From Rhizobiales bacterium 62-47 (GTDB taxonomy: Bacteria; Pseudomonadota; Alphaproteobacteria; Rhizobiales; Xanthobacteraceae), in contig MKVX01000020.1 in the NCBI GenBank assembly GCA_001899255.1, forward strand, positions 62,001-126,000: a DNA stretch of 64,000 nucleotides, given 5' to 3'. Below, in pieces: positions 52,051 to 60,813 of this stretch. The translations under genes and the position numbers were made by a program. The notes beneath the pieces are model-generated. The model searched no databases and had not been told where the DNA came from. It worked only from the letters and a program-made list of their open reading frames with translations. Positions within the stretch are counted from its first letter, which is position 1. The number at the start of each line of letters is the position of its first letter.

Positions 52051-52881
52051 ATGCTCAAGGATTTTCTCGTTCATATTCCAGTTGACGATCGAACCAACGC
52101 GATCATCGATTGCTCGATATCGTTGGCGCAGCACTTCGGCGCGCATCTGGATGGCGTCGTGCGGGTTTATGAAACCTTTAATTCTGCGGTCGCTATCGCC
52201 GTGCCGAGCACGGCAATGGAATTGACGACAGTGTTCGAACCCAATCTCGAAATAGCTGCGGGGATCCTCGAGCAATTCGAGACCGCTGCAAAGGCAGCCG
52301 GGATACCGCATGGTTTTAGAACCATCTGCGAAGAGGCTTCCTCGGTCTGGCAAAGTGCGACTGACCTCTCTCGACTTTACGACCTCATCGTCGTCGCCCA
52401 GCCGGATTTGGGAAAACCAACCAACGACGATCCATTGGTGGAGACACTTCTGCTTCGTGGCGGGCGCCCATTGCTAGTGGTCCCCTATATTCACCGCGGG
52501 CCGCTGCAAGCCAATCACATCATGATCTGCTGGGATGGCGGATCGTCGGCAGCCAGAGCTGTTCACGACGCGATGCCGTTTCTTCGCAAGGCGACCACGG
52601 TTGACGTAGTTGCGGTCAACGGCAGCGAAGCCGCAGCCAGGAATGCACCCGAAGCGCTGAAAGATCACTTGGCGCGACATGGAGTAGCTGCCCATGTTCA
52701 CCGGCTATTCTCGGATGAAACCGAGGTTCATGATGTGCTGCTTTCATTCGCAGCGGATGTCGATGCTGGCCTGATCGTCATGGGCGGCTACGGCCATTCC
52801 AAGCTGCGCGAATATGTTCTCGGTGGCGTGACGCGTGGAATTTTGGAGACAATGACCGTTCCGGTCCTGATGTCGCATTGA
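52051..52881 (+). CDS. Universal stress protein (two-domain UspA), copy 3
   Basis: A 276-residue tandem Usp protein that opens MLKDFLVHIPVDD and closes LIVMGGYGHSKLREYVLGG, then TRGILETMTVPVLMSH. It is more similar in its ends to copies 1 and 2 than Usp proteins normally are, suggesting duplication within the island. As in the others, the G-x2-G-x9-G motif lacks the final Ser/Thr, so ATP binding is uncertain. It stands between the CHAD gene and a CBS-BON gene, each with separate FixK sites. Confidence 0.87.
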   Translation: MLKDFLVHIPVDDRTNAIIDCSISLAQHFGAHLDGVVRVYETFNSAVAIAVPSTAMELTTVFEPNLEIAAGILEQFETAAKAAGIPHGFRTICEEASSVWQSATDLSRLYDLIVVAQPDLGKPTNDDPLVETLLLRGGRPLLVVPYIHRGPLQANHIMICWDGGSSAARAVHDAMPFLRKATTVDVVAVNGSEAAARNAPEALKDHLARHGVAAHVHRLFSDETEVHDVLLSFAADVDAGLIVMGGYGHSKLREYVLGGVTRGILETMTVPVLMSH

Positions 52882-52956
52882 TCCGTGCGTTGACGAGAGT
52901 GTGACACCTCGCCAATAGCGGATTCGCCTCCGATACGAGACCAGCACCGGTCTCGC

Positions 52957-52970
52957 TTGATTTGGGTCAA
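52957..52970. promoter_or_regulatory. FixK/FNR box, exact (CBS-BON 1)
   Basis: TTGATTTGGGTCAA lies 64 bases before ATG 53035. TATTCA at 52993-52998 sits exactly where a class II -10 box is expected. Confidence 0.78.
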
Positions 52971-53034
52971 GCCGCGGCAATCGCAACTGCGGTATTCAGC
53001 TACTCGCTAAAATTCAGACTTCTGGAGCCATGTC

Positions 53035-53763
53035 ATGCGCGCCCATCAGATCATGACCAGACGGGTCATCACCGTCAGTCCCGAAACGACCATCTTCGAC
53101 GCAGCGAACACTATGCTCAGCCAGCATATCAGCGGCCTTCCCGTGATCAATGCGGCTGGAAAATTGGTCGGAATCGTTTCGGAAGGCGACTTCATTCGTC
53201 GCTCCGAAATCGGCACGCAGCGCAGAAGAGCCAGGTGGCTGAAATTCCTGCTCGGTGCTGGCCGCGGTGCATCAGACTTCGTGCATGAGCAGGGCCGGAA
53301 GGTTGGTGAGATTATGACGCCGAATCCAACCACCATTCCGGAGGATGCGCGGCTGGAAGACATCGTAGCGGCAATGGAGAAGCACAGGGTCAAGCGGTTG
53401 CCGGTGATGCGACAGGATACGATCGTTGGCATTGTTACTCGCGCCAACCTGCTTCAGGCGGTGGCTGAACTGTCACGCGAAGTTCCAGATCCTACTGCGG
53501 ATGACGATCACATTCGCGACCGCATCACGACAGTTTTGGAAAAGAGCGAATGGTGCCCCTTCGGATTAAGCGTCATCGTGCGCGGCGGCGTCGTCCATCT
53601 GAGCGGAGTAATTACCGACGATCGAGTACGCCAAGCCAGCATCGTCGCCGCGGAGAATGTTCCAGGCGTCAAGAAAGTTCACGATCATCTTTGCTGGATC
53701 GATCCTACATCCGGAATGTATCTGAACTCTCCCGAAGATGACAAACTTGCCATCGCGAGTTGA
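53035..53763 (+). CDS. CBS-pair plus BON-domain protein 1
   Basis: A 242-residue protein with CBS motifs at about residues 5-60 (IMTRRVITVSPETTIFDAAN, GIVSEGDFIRR) and 95-150 (IMTPNPTTIPEDARLEDI, GIVTRANLLQ), then a BON domain at about 165-230 (GLSVIVRGGVVHLSGVITDD). The CBS pair should sense adenylates; BON domains bind membranes or polymers. There is no signal peptide, so it is probably cytosolic. A close paralogue lies at 58627-59304. Confidence 0.87.
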   Translation: MRAHQIMTRRVITVSPETTIFDAANTMLSQHISGLPVINAAGKLVGIVSEGDFIRRSEIGTQRRRARWLKFLLGAGRGASDFVHEQGRKVGEIMTPNPTTIPEDARLEDIVAAMEKHRVKRLPVMRQDTIVGIVTRANLLQAVAELSREVPDPTADDDHIRDRITTVLEKSEWCPFGLSVIVRGGVVHLSGVITDDRVRQASIVAAENVPGVKKVHDHLCWIDPTSGMYLNSPEDDKLAIAS

Positions 53764-53924
53764 TGCCAGACGGCCGGCACGCTCGAACGGGAAACACCAC
53801 GGTCGATCGGATGCGTCGAAACGATGCCCCTCCTGTCGTCCGTTATTCATGAACTTCCCGCATGAATGCGGTTACGTACCCTCTTAACGAGCAAGGGAAT
53901 TATTTCTGCGATGCATACCATCGC

Positions 53925-53938
53925 TTGATTCTGATCAA
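53925..53938. promoter_or_regulatory. FixK/FNR box, exact (BON protein)
   Basis: TTGATTCTGATCAA lies 58 bases before the BON gene start at 53997, the same spacing as most other boxes in the island. Confidence 0.75.
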
Positions 53939-53996
53939 TATGACGCATCGTGGATGAGCCAAGTTGCCGACTTAATCTCATCTCTGGAGCAAGATC

Positions 53997-54644
53997 ATGA
54001 CGGACGCTCAGCTTCGACAAGATATCATTGATGAATTCGAGTTCGATCCGACGTTCGATGGCGAACATATCGGCGTCGCCGTCGACAAGAATGTCGTCAG
54101 CCTGACCGGGCACGTTACGAGCTACGCGCAGAAGGTGGCTGCGATCGCTGCCGCGCGCCGCGTCAAGGGCGTGCACGCCATCGCGGAGAATATTGAAGTC
54201 CGCTATCCGTTCCAAGCCAAGCTTGCGGACGACCAGATCGCCAAACGCGCGATGGACATTCTCAAATGGGACGTTCTCATTCCCGGGACGATCGACGTGC
54301 TTGTACAGGATGGTTGGGTCACCCTGAGCGGAACCGTCAATTGGTACTACGAAAAGACGGCCGCGGAAGACGACGTCCGCAAACTCTCCGGGGTGCAGGG
54401 CGTCACCAACAACATCAATATCAAGCCCCGCGTTGAAGCGTCGAACATCAAGGCCAAGATCGAACAGGCACTCAAACGCCACGCTGAAGTGGAAGCCAAC
54501 GCGATCCGCATCTCAGTTCAGAATGGCAACAAGGTCATCCTCGATGGCAAAGTCGACAATTGGGATGAGCGGCGGGCTGTCGAAAACGCGGCATGGTCTG
54601 CGCCGGGCGTGGCTTTCGTCGAAGATCATCTGACGATTCGTTGA
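53997..54644 (+). CDS. Triple BON-domain protein
   Basis: A 215-residue protein made of three BON domains with little else, at about 1-70 (GVAVDKNVVSLTGHVTSYAQK), 78-145 (DVLVQDGWVTLSGTVNWYYEK) and 150-215 (ISVQNGNKVILDGKVDNWDE). Each shows the conserved V.L.G.V glycine pattern. There is no signal sequence, unlike the periplasmic BON protein OsmY, so it should be cytosolic. Such proteins accompany Usp and CBS proteins in stress islands; their ligands are not known. It converges with a 50-residue gene. Confidence 0.87.
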   Translation: MTDAQLRQDIIDEFEFDPTFDGEHIGVAVDKNVVSLTGHVTSYAQKVAAIAAARRVKGVHAIAENIEVRYPFQAKLADDQIAKRAMDILKWDVLIPGTIDVLVQDGWVTLSGTVNWYYEKTAAEDDVRKLSGVQGVTNNINIKPRVEASNIKAKIEQALKRHAEVEANAIRISVQNGNKVILDGKVDNWDERRAVENAAWSAPGVAFVEDHLTIR

Positions 54645-54695
54645 TCGTCGCCACGCAGCATTCGCTGCCGATGGCTGGGCATACTAACGCCAACG

Positions 54696-54848
54696 CTATT
54701 TTTTCTTCTCTGCGGGGGAAGGCGGCAGCTGACTTGCCTCCTCCTCCGCCAGCAGTTTCAGGATGATCTTGCGCTTCGTTTCATCCGTCGTTTCTGCGAG
54801 CAGCCTGCGGTAGAGAAGAAGATTTTCTTCATGAACATAGCGATGCAT
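54696..54848 (-). CDS. 50-residue highly charged small protein
   Basis: A short gene supported by AGGAAGGGA seven or so bases before ATG 54848. The product (MHRYVHEENLLLYRRLLAET, then TDETKRKIILKLLAEEEA and a Lys-rich end) is one or two amphipathic helices rich in Glu, Lys and Leu. It resembles short conserved proteins of Rhizobiales with no assigned function. It lies upstream of and divergent from fixL and converges with the BON gene. Confidence 0.7.
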   Translation of the reverse strand: MHRYVHEENLLLYRRLLAETTDETKRKIILKLLAEEEASQLPPSPAEKKK

Positions 54849-54957
54849 GGGCGATTCCCTTCCTGGGGAGGCGAAAAGTCAAAGCTTTGCCCAAGAACCA
54901 CGTTGGCCCCAACGCTAATAAAAGTATAAGTTACCTTACGGAGTTTTCTTGACCGGG

Positions 54958-54974
54958 CAAAGCCCTAGGCTTTG
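54958..54974. promoter_or_regulatory. 17-base palindrome upstream of fixL
   Basis: CAAAGCC-CTA-GGCTTTG has perfect 7-bp arms and lies 77 bases before the fixL start. It is not a FixK box. It could bind a regulator of the fixLJ operon. Confidence 0.4.
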
Positions 54975-55051
54975 TATCAATGGCCTGTCCGCCCACTACC
55001 AATAGCGGTCTGGATCCGGAGTAACGGGATTATCATACCGGGACATGAACC

Positions 55052-56587
55052 GTGACCAGTAACAATATGTTGTCCGTGACAAGTCTACTCCGAGACGACG
55101 ATCTGCAGCGGGGACTAGACGACTCCGGGATTGGCATGTGGGATCTCGATCTCGAGACCCGGGCACTGTTCTGGTCAAAAGCGACGCGCAAACTTTTTGG
55201 CGTGTCAGAACATGACGCCGTCAGTTACGAGCTTTTCCTGTCGCTGCTCCTGCCGGAAGATCGCGCCCGAACGGAATCGGCGATCCAGCGCTCGATCGCG
55301 ACCGGACAGAAGATCGATATTCAGTGCCGGATCCGACAGCGATCGGAAGGGAGCCACTGGGTTAGAGCGCGCGGGGGCCTCGTAACGGACAAGGACGGAG
55401 TGCCGCGCCGCCTGATCGGCGTAGTGCTCGACATCCATGATCAGAAGCGTCTCGAAGAGGCGCTACGCGCGCGTGAAGAGCACCTTCGATTGATCCTCGA
55501 GACGATCCCCGATGCCATGATCGTCATTGATGATCGCGGCATCGTGGAGCACTTCAGTTCGGCGGCCGAGCGCCTGTTCGGTTATTCTGAACCCGAAGCC
55601 ATCGGACAGAACGTCAGCATCTTGATGCCTGAACCGGATCGCAGCCGGCATGACGGCTATCTGGCCCGTTATCAATCCACCGGCGAACGCCATGTCATCG
55701 GCATTGGCCGTATCGTGACCGGGAAACGCCGGGACGGGGCGACTTTTCCGATGCATCTCTCCGTCGGAGAAACGCTTTCCGGCGGAAAGCGTCATTTCAC
55801 CGGCTTTGTACGTGACCTCACTGAGCATCAGGAAACACAGGCAAAGCTTCACGAATTGCAGTCCGAACTGATTCACATATCGCGCTTGAGCGCGATGGGC
55901 GAAATGGCTTCGGCTCTGGCACATGAATTGAACCAGCCGCTTGCGGCTATCAGCAACTACATGAAAGGGTCGCGTCGCCTTCTCGCGGCAAGCGCCAACC
56001 CGGACATGTCGAAAATCGAAACGGCACTGGACCGTGCGGCCGATCAAGCCATCCGAGCCGGTCAGATCATTCGGCGGTTGCGCGATTTTGTCACGCGGCG
56101 GGAATCCGAAAAGCGTATCGAAAGCCTGGCGAAGCTGATGGAAGAAGCCGGCGCACTGGGTCTCACCGGCGCACGCGAACAGAACGTCGTTCTGCGGCTG
56201 GAGCTGGATCCCGAATGCGACCGCATCCTCGTCGATCGCGTGCAAATTCAGCAAGTGCTGGTCAATCTGTTTCGAAACGCCTTGGAAGCAATGGCAACCT
56301 CAACTAAACGAGAGCTAACAGTTTCGAGCACAAATGCTGCAGACGATATGGTCGAGGTATCGATCTCGGATACCGGCCACGGCTTCAGCGAGGCGACGCT
56401 CGCAAATCTGTTCGAGACTTTCTTCACGACCAAAGAAACCGGCATGGGTGTCGGACTTCCGATCAGTCGATCGATCGTGGAAGCCCACGGCGGCCGGATG
56501 TGGGCTGAAAAAAACACGTCCGGCGGCGCCACTTTCCGAATGACCCTGCCTGCCGCGCCGCCCGAGGATTTATCCGATGTCGCTTAA
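55052..56587 (+). CDS. fixL: Oxygen-sensor histidine kinase FixL
   Basis: Haem-PAS histidine kinase, 511 residues. A first PAS domain spans about 20-135. The haem-binding PAS (about 140-258) has the proximal ligand His200 in [11 protein letters not shown] and Arg220 in GIGRIVTGK, the residue that controls O2 binding. The kinase core has His291 in [13 protein letters not shown] and the N, G1 and G2 boxes ([29 protein letters not shown]). All three residue numbers match those I recall for Bradyrhizobium FixL. Without O2 it phosphorylates FixJ. The start is GTG 55052; ATG 55067 is possible. No membrane helices, so it is cytosolic. Confidence 0.93.
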   Translation: MTSNNMLSVTSLLRDDDLQRGLDDSGIGMWDLDLETRALFWSKATRKLFGVSEHDAVSYELFLSLLLPEDRARTESAIQRSIATGQKIDIQCRIRQRSEGSHWVRARGGLVTDKDGVPRRLIGVVLDIHDQKRLEEALRAREEHLRLILETIPDAMIVIDDRGIVEHFSSAAERLFGYSEPEAIGQNVSILMPEPDRSRHDGYLARYQSTGERHVIGIGRIVTGKRRDGATFPMHLSVGETLSGGKRHFTGFVRDLTEHQETQAKLHELQSELIHISRLSAMGEMASALAHELNQPLAAISNYMKGSRRLLAASANPDMSKIETALDRAADQAIRAGQIIRRLRDFVTRRESEKRIESLAKLMEEAGALGLTGAREQNVVLRLELDPECDRILVDRVQIQQVLVNLFRNALEAMATSTKRELTVSSTNAADDMVEVSISDTGHGFSEATLANLFETFFTTKETGMGVGLPISRSIVEAHGGRMWAEKNTSGGATFRMTLPAAPPEDLSDVA

Positions 56588-57194
56588 GAGATACGTCTAC
56601 GTCATCGATGATGATACCGCGATGCGGGACTCCCTCGCATTTCTGCTCAGCTCGGCAGGCTTTGACGTTGTCGTTTTCAAATCGGCTGCGGAGTTTCTCC
56701 TTGCCGGGACCGACCTCGACTTCGGATGCGTGCTATCCGATGTGCGCATGCCCGGCATTGACGGAATGGATTTGCTTCGACGCCTCAAAGCCGATGCCTC
56801 GCCCTTGCCCGTCATCATCATGACTGGACACGGGGACATCCCCCTTGCGGTCGAGGCGATAAAGCTGGGCGCACTCGATTTTATCGAAAAGCCGTTTGAA
56901 GATGAGCGGTTGATCGAGACCATCGAAGCCGCATTCCGCCAGTGCCAAGATCCCTTGAAGAACGACGCGACTGCAATCGACATTGCATCCAGGGTGGCAA
57001 GCCTCAGTCAACGCGAACGCCAAGTCCTGGACGGTCTCGTCGCCGGGCTATCCAACAAACAGATCGCTCGCGAGTACAATATCAGCCCCCGGACCATCGA
57101 GGTCTACCGGGCGAACGTCATGACTAAAATGCAAGCGCATAATCTGTCAGAATTGATTCGGATGGCGCTGCGTGCCGGCATTTTGAACGATTGA
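56577..57194 (+). CDS. fixJ: Response regulator FixJ
   Basis: A 205-residue regulator, start overlapping fixL by 11 bases. The receiver holds the acid pocket (VIDDD), phospho-acceptor Asp55 in [11 protein letters not shown], Thr in MTGHGD and Lys in EKPFED. A LuxR-type helix-turn-helix follows at about 140-200 ([36 protein letters not shown]). Once phosphorylated by FixL it should activate fixK, encoded 615 bases downstream. Its stop codon is itself part of the FixK box for the next gene. Confidence 0.93.
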   Translation: MSLKRYVYVIDDDTAMRDSLAFLLSSAGFDVVVFKSAAEFLLAGTDLDFGCVLSDVRMPGIDGMDLLRRLKADASPLPVIIMTGHGDIPLAVEAIKLGALDFIEKPFEDERLIETIEAAFRQCQDPLKNDATAIDIASRVASLSQRERQVLDGLVAGLSNKQIAREYNISPRTIEVYRANVMTKMQAHNLSELIRMALRAGILND

Positions 57195-57204
57195 GTCAGA
57201 TCAA
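57191..57204. promoter_or_regulatory. FixK/FNR box, exact (receiver gene), overlapping the fixJ stop
   Basis: TTGAGTCAGATCAA contains the fixJ TGA stop at 57192-57194. It lies 56 bases before the receiver gene, with TATCGT at 57226-57231 as the -10. The receiver gene can thus be expressed from its own FixK-dependent promoter. Confidence 0.75.
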
Positions 57205-57260
57205 ATCGTCATCTTTGCGTTCTGGTATCGTTTTATTGGCGTTACGACTCCTGGAACCAG

Positions 57261-57641
57261 ATGACTGACCCGAGAATTCCAAAGCAAACCGTCTGCGTCC
57301 TCGACGACAACTTGGACGTGCTCCAATCTTTGCAATTTCTTCTAGAATGCCACGGCTTTCTGGTTCGCGCATTCAGTGCCGCGGTCGCGCTGCTAGTTTC
57401 CATCAATCCGGACGACGTCGATTGCCTGGTGATCGACTACAAGATGCCCCATATGGACGGTCTCGACGTCGCCATTCGTTTGCGTCAACGCAACGTCTCG
57501 GCGCCAATCATTCTCGTGACTGGCTATGATGACGAGCAAATGACGGAAAAGGCTACCGCTGCGGGCATAAATCATGTTTTATTCAAGCCGCATCTGGAAG
57601 ATAGCCTCGTGAGGCGCATTCGAGATGTGATCGCCCGATAA
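57261..57641 (+). CDS. Single-domain response regulator (RrpA-like)
   Basis: A 126-residue stand-alone receiver. Acidic pocket LDDN, phospho-acceptor Asp59 in VIDYKMPHMDG, Thr in LVTGYDDE and Lys in LFKPHLED are present; there is no output domain. Its place between fixJ and fixK matches the small receiver gene (orf138/rrpA) in the Bradyrhizobium fixLJ-fixK2 region, as I recall it. With its FixK box it probably compounds a feedback loop, for instance by drawing phosphate from FixL, though no such function is proved by the sequence. Confidence 0.85.
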   Translation: MTDPRIPKQTVCVLDDNLDVLQSLQFLLECHGFLVRAFSAAVALLVSINPDDVDCLVIDYKMPHMDGLDVAIRLRQRNVSAPIILVTGYDDEQMTEKATAAGINHVLFKPHLEDSLVRRIRDVIAR

Positions 57642-57721
57642 GAATGATCAAGGCAGCCAAGGCCAAGGTAATTGCTCAGTATCCGCCAGTTGGTTCATCC
57701 CGTCACCTCCGGGACTCTACC

Positions 57722-57737
57722 TAGGGCACGCCCCCTA
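57722..57737. promoter_or_regulatory. Inverted repeat TAGGG-N6-CCCTA upstream of fixK
   Basis: A short palindrome with 5-bp arms lies 73-88 bases before the fixK ATG. It is where a phospho-FixJ site would be expected. The match to a FixJ consensus is not something I can verify, so it stands only as a candidate. Confidence 0.35.
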
Positions 57738-57809
57738 AGATAATCGACGCAATATCTACAGTTAACAAAGCGCCTTACAAAGCCGTCACCCCCACCACGG
57801 AGACGGCGC

Positions 57810-58496
57810 ATGTTCACGCAGTCAGTCGGCACCTACAAAACTCCTCAAAACCGTAAACCTCCGATTGAAACCGGAGACAAATTTGGGCTCATTGTCGGTC
57901 GTGCCAATCTCGTTGCGACCGAATTCACCTACAATCGCGAGGAGGAAATCTACGGCGAAGACGAACCTGCGGAATACGTCTACCAGGTTCTGAGCGGCGC
58001 CGTTCGCACCTACAAGTTGCTATCGGATGGCCGGCGCCAGATCGGCGCATTCCACTTGCCGGGAGACGTCTTCGGCCTCGAAATTGGCCCGAACCACCGG
58101 TTGACCGCAGAAGCCATTCTCGACACGAGTGTCCGTCTTATAAAGCGCCACAGCCTGGAGCAGGCCGCGACAACCGATGTCGATGTCGCCCGCAAGCTGT
58201 GGAGCATGACGGCTAGCGATCTTCAGCATGCCGAAAATCACATGCTGTTGCTTGGCCGCAAGACCGCCATGGAGCGAGTCGCGGCCTTCCTGCTGGAAAT
58301 GGACCGGCGCCTCTCCGCAGCAGCCATGATGGCGTTGCCCATGTGTCGGCGCGATATCGGAGACTATCTCGGGCTGACGCTGGAAACGGTCTCGCGGGCG
58401 CTCTCCGAGCTTCATGATCGCGGCATCCTCGAACTGTCGGGAGCCCGTCAGATCATCCTTCGCAACCGCCAGCATTTACGCAGCATGAATGCCTGA
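57810..58496 (+). CDS. fixK: Crp/Fnr-type regulator FixK (FixK2-like)
   Basis: A 228-residue CRP-family activator without the N-terminal cysteine cluster of Fnr, so it does not sense O2 itself. The cyclic-nucleotide-like roll spans about 25-125 (VYQVLSGAVRTYKLLSDGRR), then a dimer helix and a helix-turn-helix (MCRRDIGDYLGLTLETVSRA). Cys179 beside the DNA-binding helix corresponds to the redox-sensitive cysteine of Bradyrhizobium FixK2. The recognition helix LTLETVSR fits TTGA-N6-TCAA sites, found here 14 times exactly. It should be the output regulator of the island. I saw no FixK box on its own promoter. Confidence 0.92.
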   Translation: MFTQSVGTYKTPQNRKPPIETGDKFGLIVGRANLVATEFTYNREEEIYGEDEPAEYVYQVLSGAVRTYKLLSDGRRQIGAFHLPGDVFGLEIGPNHRLTAEAILDTSVRLIKRHSLEQAATTDVDVARKLWSMTASDLQHAENHMLLLGRKTAMERVAAFLLEMDRRLSAAAMMALPMCRRDIGDYLGLTLETVSRALSELHDRGILELSGARQIILRNRQHLRSMNA

Positions 58497-58626
58497 CAAG
58501 CCGTCGGCCGGATTCGGTCCATACCCGAACAGCAGGATGGATCGATCCGGCCAAATCCATGCCAAGCAGAGCGGCAGCCGGCAGACCTGAGGCGGAGCAC
58601 AGCGAGCTCGTCGTTGAGCTCCACGC

Positions 58627-59304
58627 TCAGTGCGGCAACTCGTCCCGCACTTTCAAATGATCCGAAATACGCTCAATTCCCGTAACGTTCTCGATCAAGG
58701 CTTTCAGCGCGTTACGCTGATTCCGATCGACAATCACGCCCCACATCTGAACTTCATCGTTGGTCACGAGAACGTCGACGATGGCACCTGCCGTCCAGCT
58801 TTGCTTGCGGATTGCAGCAAGAATGTCGTCGCGAACACCTCGTCCGGACCCTGTGCTCTGATCGAATCGGCGCTCAACGGCTGAAAGCAGTTCGGCCTTC
58901 GAGATCATGCCGACAACTGCTCCGTTCGACACCACCGGAATTTGCGCAACGTGGCGACCTTCCATCAAGGCGATCGCCTCGGTTAGATCCGCATCGTGCG
59001 CCACGCAGACCGGATCCCGTGTCATAATCTCGTCGACGCGGCGGCCATAAGCACGCGCAAAGGCCATCGCGCTCTCGCCGGCTCCGAAAATAGCGTCGAA
59101 CCATGGGCGATCTCTTGGCGCTGTCTCGAGCTCGATGCGGCGCAGGAAATCGCCTTCCGACACGATCCCGACGAGCACACCGGAATGATCCACGACAGGC
59201 AGCCCCCGACGACCAGTTTCCATCAAAAGCCGAACCGCATCAATCACACGGCAATCCGGCGCGACACTCACCGCCGGAGACCTCATCACATCTGAAACCT
59301 TCAT
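58627..59304 (-). CDS. CBS-pair plus BON-domain protein 2
   Basis: A 225-residue paralogue of the protein at 53035. CBS motifs are VMRSPAVSVAPDCRVIDAVR..GIVSEGDFLRRIE and IMTRDPVCVAHDADLTEAI..GMISKAELLSAVE; the BON domain follows (VDVLVTNDEVQMWGVIVDRN). It ends nearly opposite fixK, converging with it. An exact FixK box lies 53 bases upstream. Two paralogues under the same control suggest distinct ligands or hetero-oligomers. Confidence 0.87.
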   Translation of the reverse strand: MKVSDVMRSPAVSVAPDCRVIDAVRLLMETGRRGLPVVDHSGVLVGIVSEGDFLRRIELETAPRDRPWFDAIFGAGESAMAFARAYGRRVDEIMTRDPVCVAHDADLTEAIALMEGRHVAQIPVVSNGAVVGMISKAELLSAVERRFDQSTGSGRGVRDDILAAIRKQSWTAGAIVDVLVTNDEVQMWGVIVDRNQRNALKALIENVTGIERISDHLKVRDELPH

Positions 59305-59357
59305 CGCAGCACCGATCTTTGTTTCTCGCGTTTATCCGGCACGTTGGCGCCGACGCC

Positions 59358-59371
59358 TTGATCCACATCAA
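59358..59371. promoter_or_regulatory. FixK/FNR box, exact (CBS-BON 2)
   Basis: TTGATCCACATCAA lies 53 bases before the start at 59304. The small membrane protein on the plus strand begins 107 bases away and might share it. Confidence 0.75.
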
Positions 59372-59477
59372 CAACAACCGACAACACCGTAGGCCCTCGC
59401 GCCATTTGAGATGGCTCAATGCTGCATCGCCAGTCCGTGCTGTATTGCTCACCATGACATGGTCAGGATGATCGCTC

Positions 59478-59666
59478 ATGAACTCCGAGCCCACCCCGGC
59501 GGAGCCACCGCTGTCCTCGCCGCCGCCCACGATCCCCAAGCAGCCGATCCGCCAAAACGTCGATCAGCCCGTTCCCTGGTATGGACGGATTTTACTCGCA
59601 GGCGTGGTGATCGGTGCGACGTTCGAATTTTTCCGGCTTCTGTTTTTACTCATTATGTCGAACTAG
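59478..59666 (+). CDS. Small proline-rich single-pass membrane protein
   Basis: A 62-residue protein: a Pro/Ser-rich N-terminal half (TPAEPPLSSPPPTIPKQPIR), then one membrane helix (ILLAGVVIGATFEFFRLLFLLIM) ending at the C-terminus. This gives a tail-anchored layout. The putative ribosome site CAGGATGA is moderate. No family recognised. It is followed by a hairpin at 59714-59734 that would end its transcript. Confidence 0.55.
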   Translation: MNSEPTPAEPPLSSPPPTIPKQPIRQNVDQPVPWYGRILLAGVVIGATFEFFRLLFLLIMSN

Positions 59667-59713
59667 ATGGCCAGCATCTGATCCCTGATCAATTCTCCAG
59701 TTCAAAATGGAAA

Positions 59714-59734
59714 CGGCGGCCCAAGGAGCCGCCG
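59714..59734. terminator. Bidirectional hairpin terminator candidate
   Basis: CGGCGGC-CCAAGGA-GCCGCCG forms a 7-bp G/C stem between converging genes. It is flanked by CTTTCATAATTT on the plus strand and by TTTCCATTTT on the minus strand, adequate though weak U-tracts. Confidence 0.55.
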
Positions 59735-59758
59735 CTTTCATAATTTCGGAATGGCGAT

Positions 59759-60172
59759 TCATTGGCAACGATGCATCAGGCCGTCGTCGAGTTTCACCAA
59801 AGTGCCAGGCCGACAGACAAAGCCGTTTGCCGCCGCGTAGTCTTGCACGGGATAACCATACGATGCGTACGGACCTCCATAGTAATAACCTGCCCTGCCA
59901 TAATAGGGCGCCCCAGCGACTACACCGGCCGTCGCGATCGCTGCAGCCGTACCAACCGCCGCAGCTCCAGCAACGCCAGTACCGTACACAGCTCGCCGCG
60001 TTTGCCGGCGTGCAACACCCGCAACACTCACGGGTGTCAGCGGCCGCCCGACCCTTGCCTGCGCGCCTTCAACTGACATCGATAGGCCGCCTTGCGGAGA
60101 CCAACTGAACGTGAGCAGGGTCATACAAGTGAAAGCAGAAGCTGCAATCGCAATCTTCTTAATATTCTTCAT
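59759..60172 (-). CDS. Exported Gly/Ala/Tyr-rich hypothetical protein
   Basis: A 137-residue protein with a Lys-rich signal peptide (MKNIKKIAIAASAFTCMTLL). The mature part has a hydrophobic Ala/Gly segment (GVAGAAAVGTAAAIATAGVVAG) followed by a Tyr/Gly-rich stretch (YYGRAGYYYGGPYASYGYP) and a C-terminal pair of cysteines (FVCRPGT, HRC). It resembles abundant small envelope proteins of Bradyrhizobium-type bacteria with no known role. GGAGAAGG precedes ATG 60172. A FixK box lies 65 bases upstream. Confidence 0.7.
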   Translation of the reverse strand: MKNIKKIAIAASAFTCMTLLTFSWSPQGGLSMSVEGAQARVGRPLTPVSVAGVARRQTRRAVYGTGVAGAAAVGTAAAIATAGVVAGAPYYGRAGYYYGGPYASYGYPVQDYAAANGFVCRPGTLVKLDDGLMHRCQ

Positions 60173-60237
60173 GGACCTTCTCCGTTGTGCATTGAACATC
60201 CACGTCACACTTTACCTGCACTCCCAAGTTATCGCGC

Positions 60238-60251
60238 TTGACCTAAATCAA
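60238..60251. promoter_or_regulatory. FixK/FNR box, exact (exported Tyr-rich protein)
   Basis: TTGACCTAAATCAA lies 65 bases before ATG 60172 on the minus strand, the standard spacing of the island. Confidence 0.75.
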
Positions 60252-60378
60252 GGCGACCGATGTTCCGCCGAACATGCATCATGATCGTTTGAATATCGCG
60301 CTATCCCGCACTCAAGCGTTTGGCGATCCGCAATTGAATTTGAGTAGCTGTGTCCCCGGCAGAGAGGCGCGGTGGAAC

Positions 60379-60813
60379 TCACTGCAGCAGAATTCTGATC
60401 CTACTGAGATTTGCAGCGAACTCCATCCCCGCTCTTGGCCCGCGCAGTTTGATCACGACGCCGTTTTCGTTTCTCAAGTGGGTGGTCCCCGCGCCACCCA
60501 CCAAGGCACCACCACCGCCGATTGAGCGATATGTTCCGGCGAAATCGCTCAACTTGTGAATTCCAGTGACCCAGCCTTCGAGACGACCGACCGATGCGCC
60601 AGCGGTCAATCCGACACTGACACCGACAACTCGGAATGGATAGTCGCGACCGCGATAGCTGAGGACGCCATGTCCCACGCCGCCACCCGCCACCAAGCCC
60701 GCCTTCACGATTTTGATCTGGAGATGACCCGGCACTTGGGCAAGTGACGGCGCCGTCGGAACGGCAAACACGAACAGCATCACCATGACCCAACGAGCCG
60801 CACAAGATTGCAT
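60379..60813 (-). CDS. Exported glycine-rich hypothetical protein
   Basis: A 144-residue protein. Signal peptide from MQSCAARWVMVMLFVFAV to ..SLAQ. The mature part is beta-prone and glycine-rich (GLVAGGGVGHGVLSYRG, SIGGGGALVGGAGTTHL), like small lipid-interacting or barrel-forming envelope proteins; I do not recognise a family. ATG 60813 has GGAAGG seven bases upstream. Longer in-frame readings upstream lack a signal sequence and are rejected. The nearest FixK box is 183 bases away and more likely serves the divergent acetyltransferase. Confidence 0.6.
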   Translation of the reverse strand: MQSCAARWVMVMLFVFAVPTAPSLAQVPGHLQIKIVKAGLVAGGGVGHGVLSYRGRDYPFRVVGVSVGLTAGASVGRLEGWVTGIHKLSDFAGTYRSIGGGGALVGGAGTTHLRNENGVVIKLRGPRAGMEFAANLSRIRILLQ

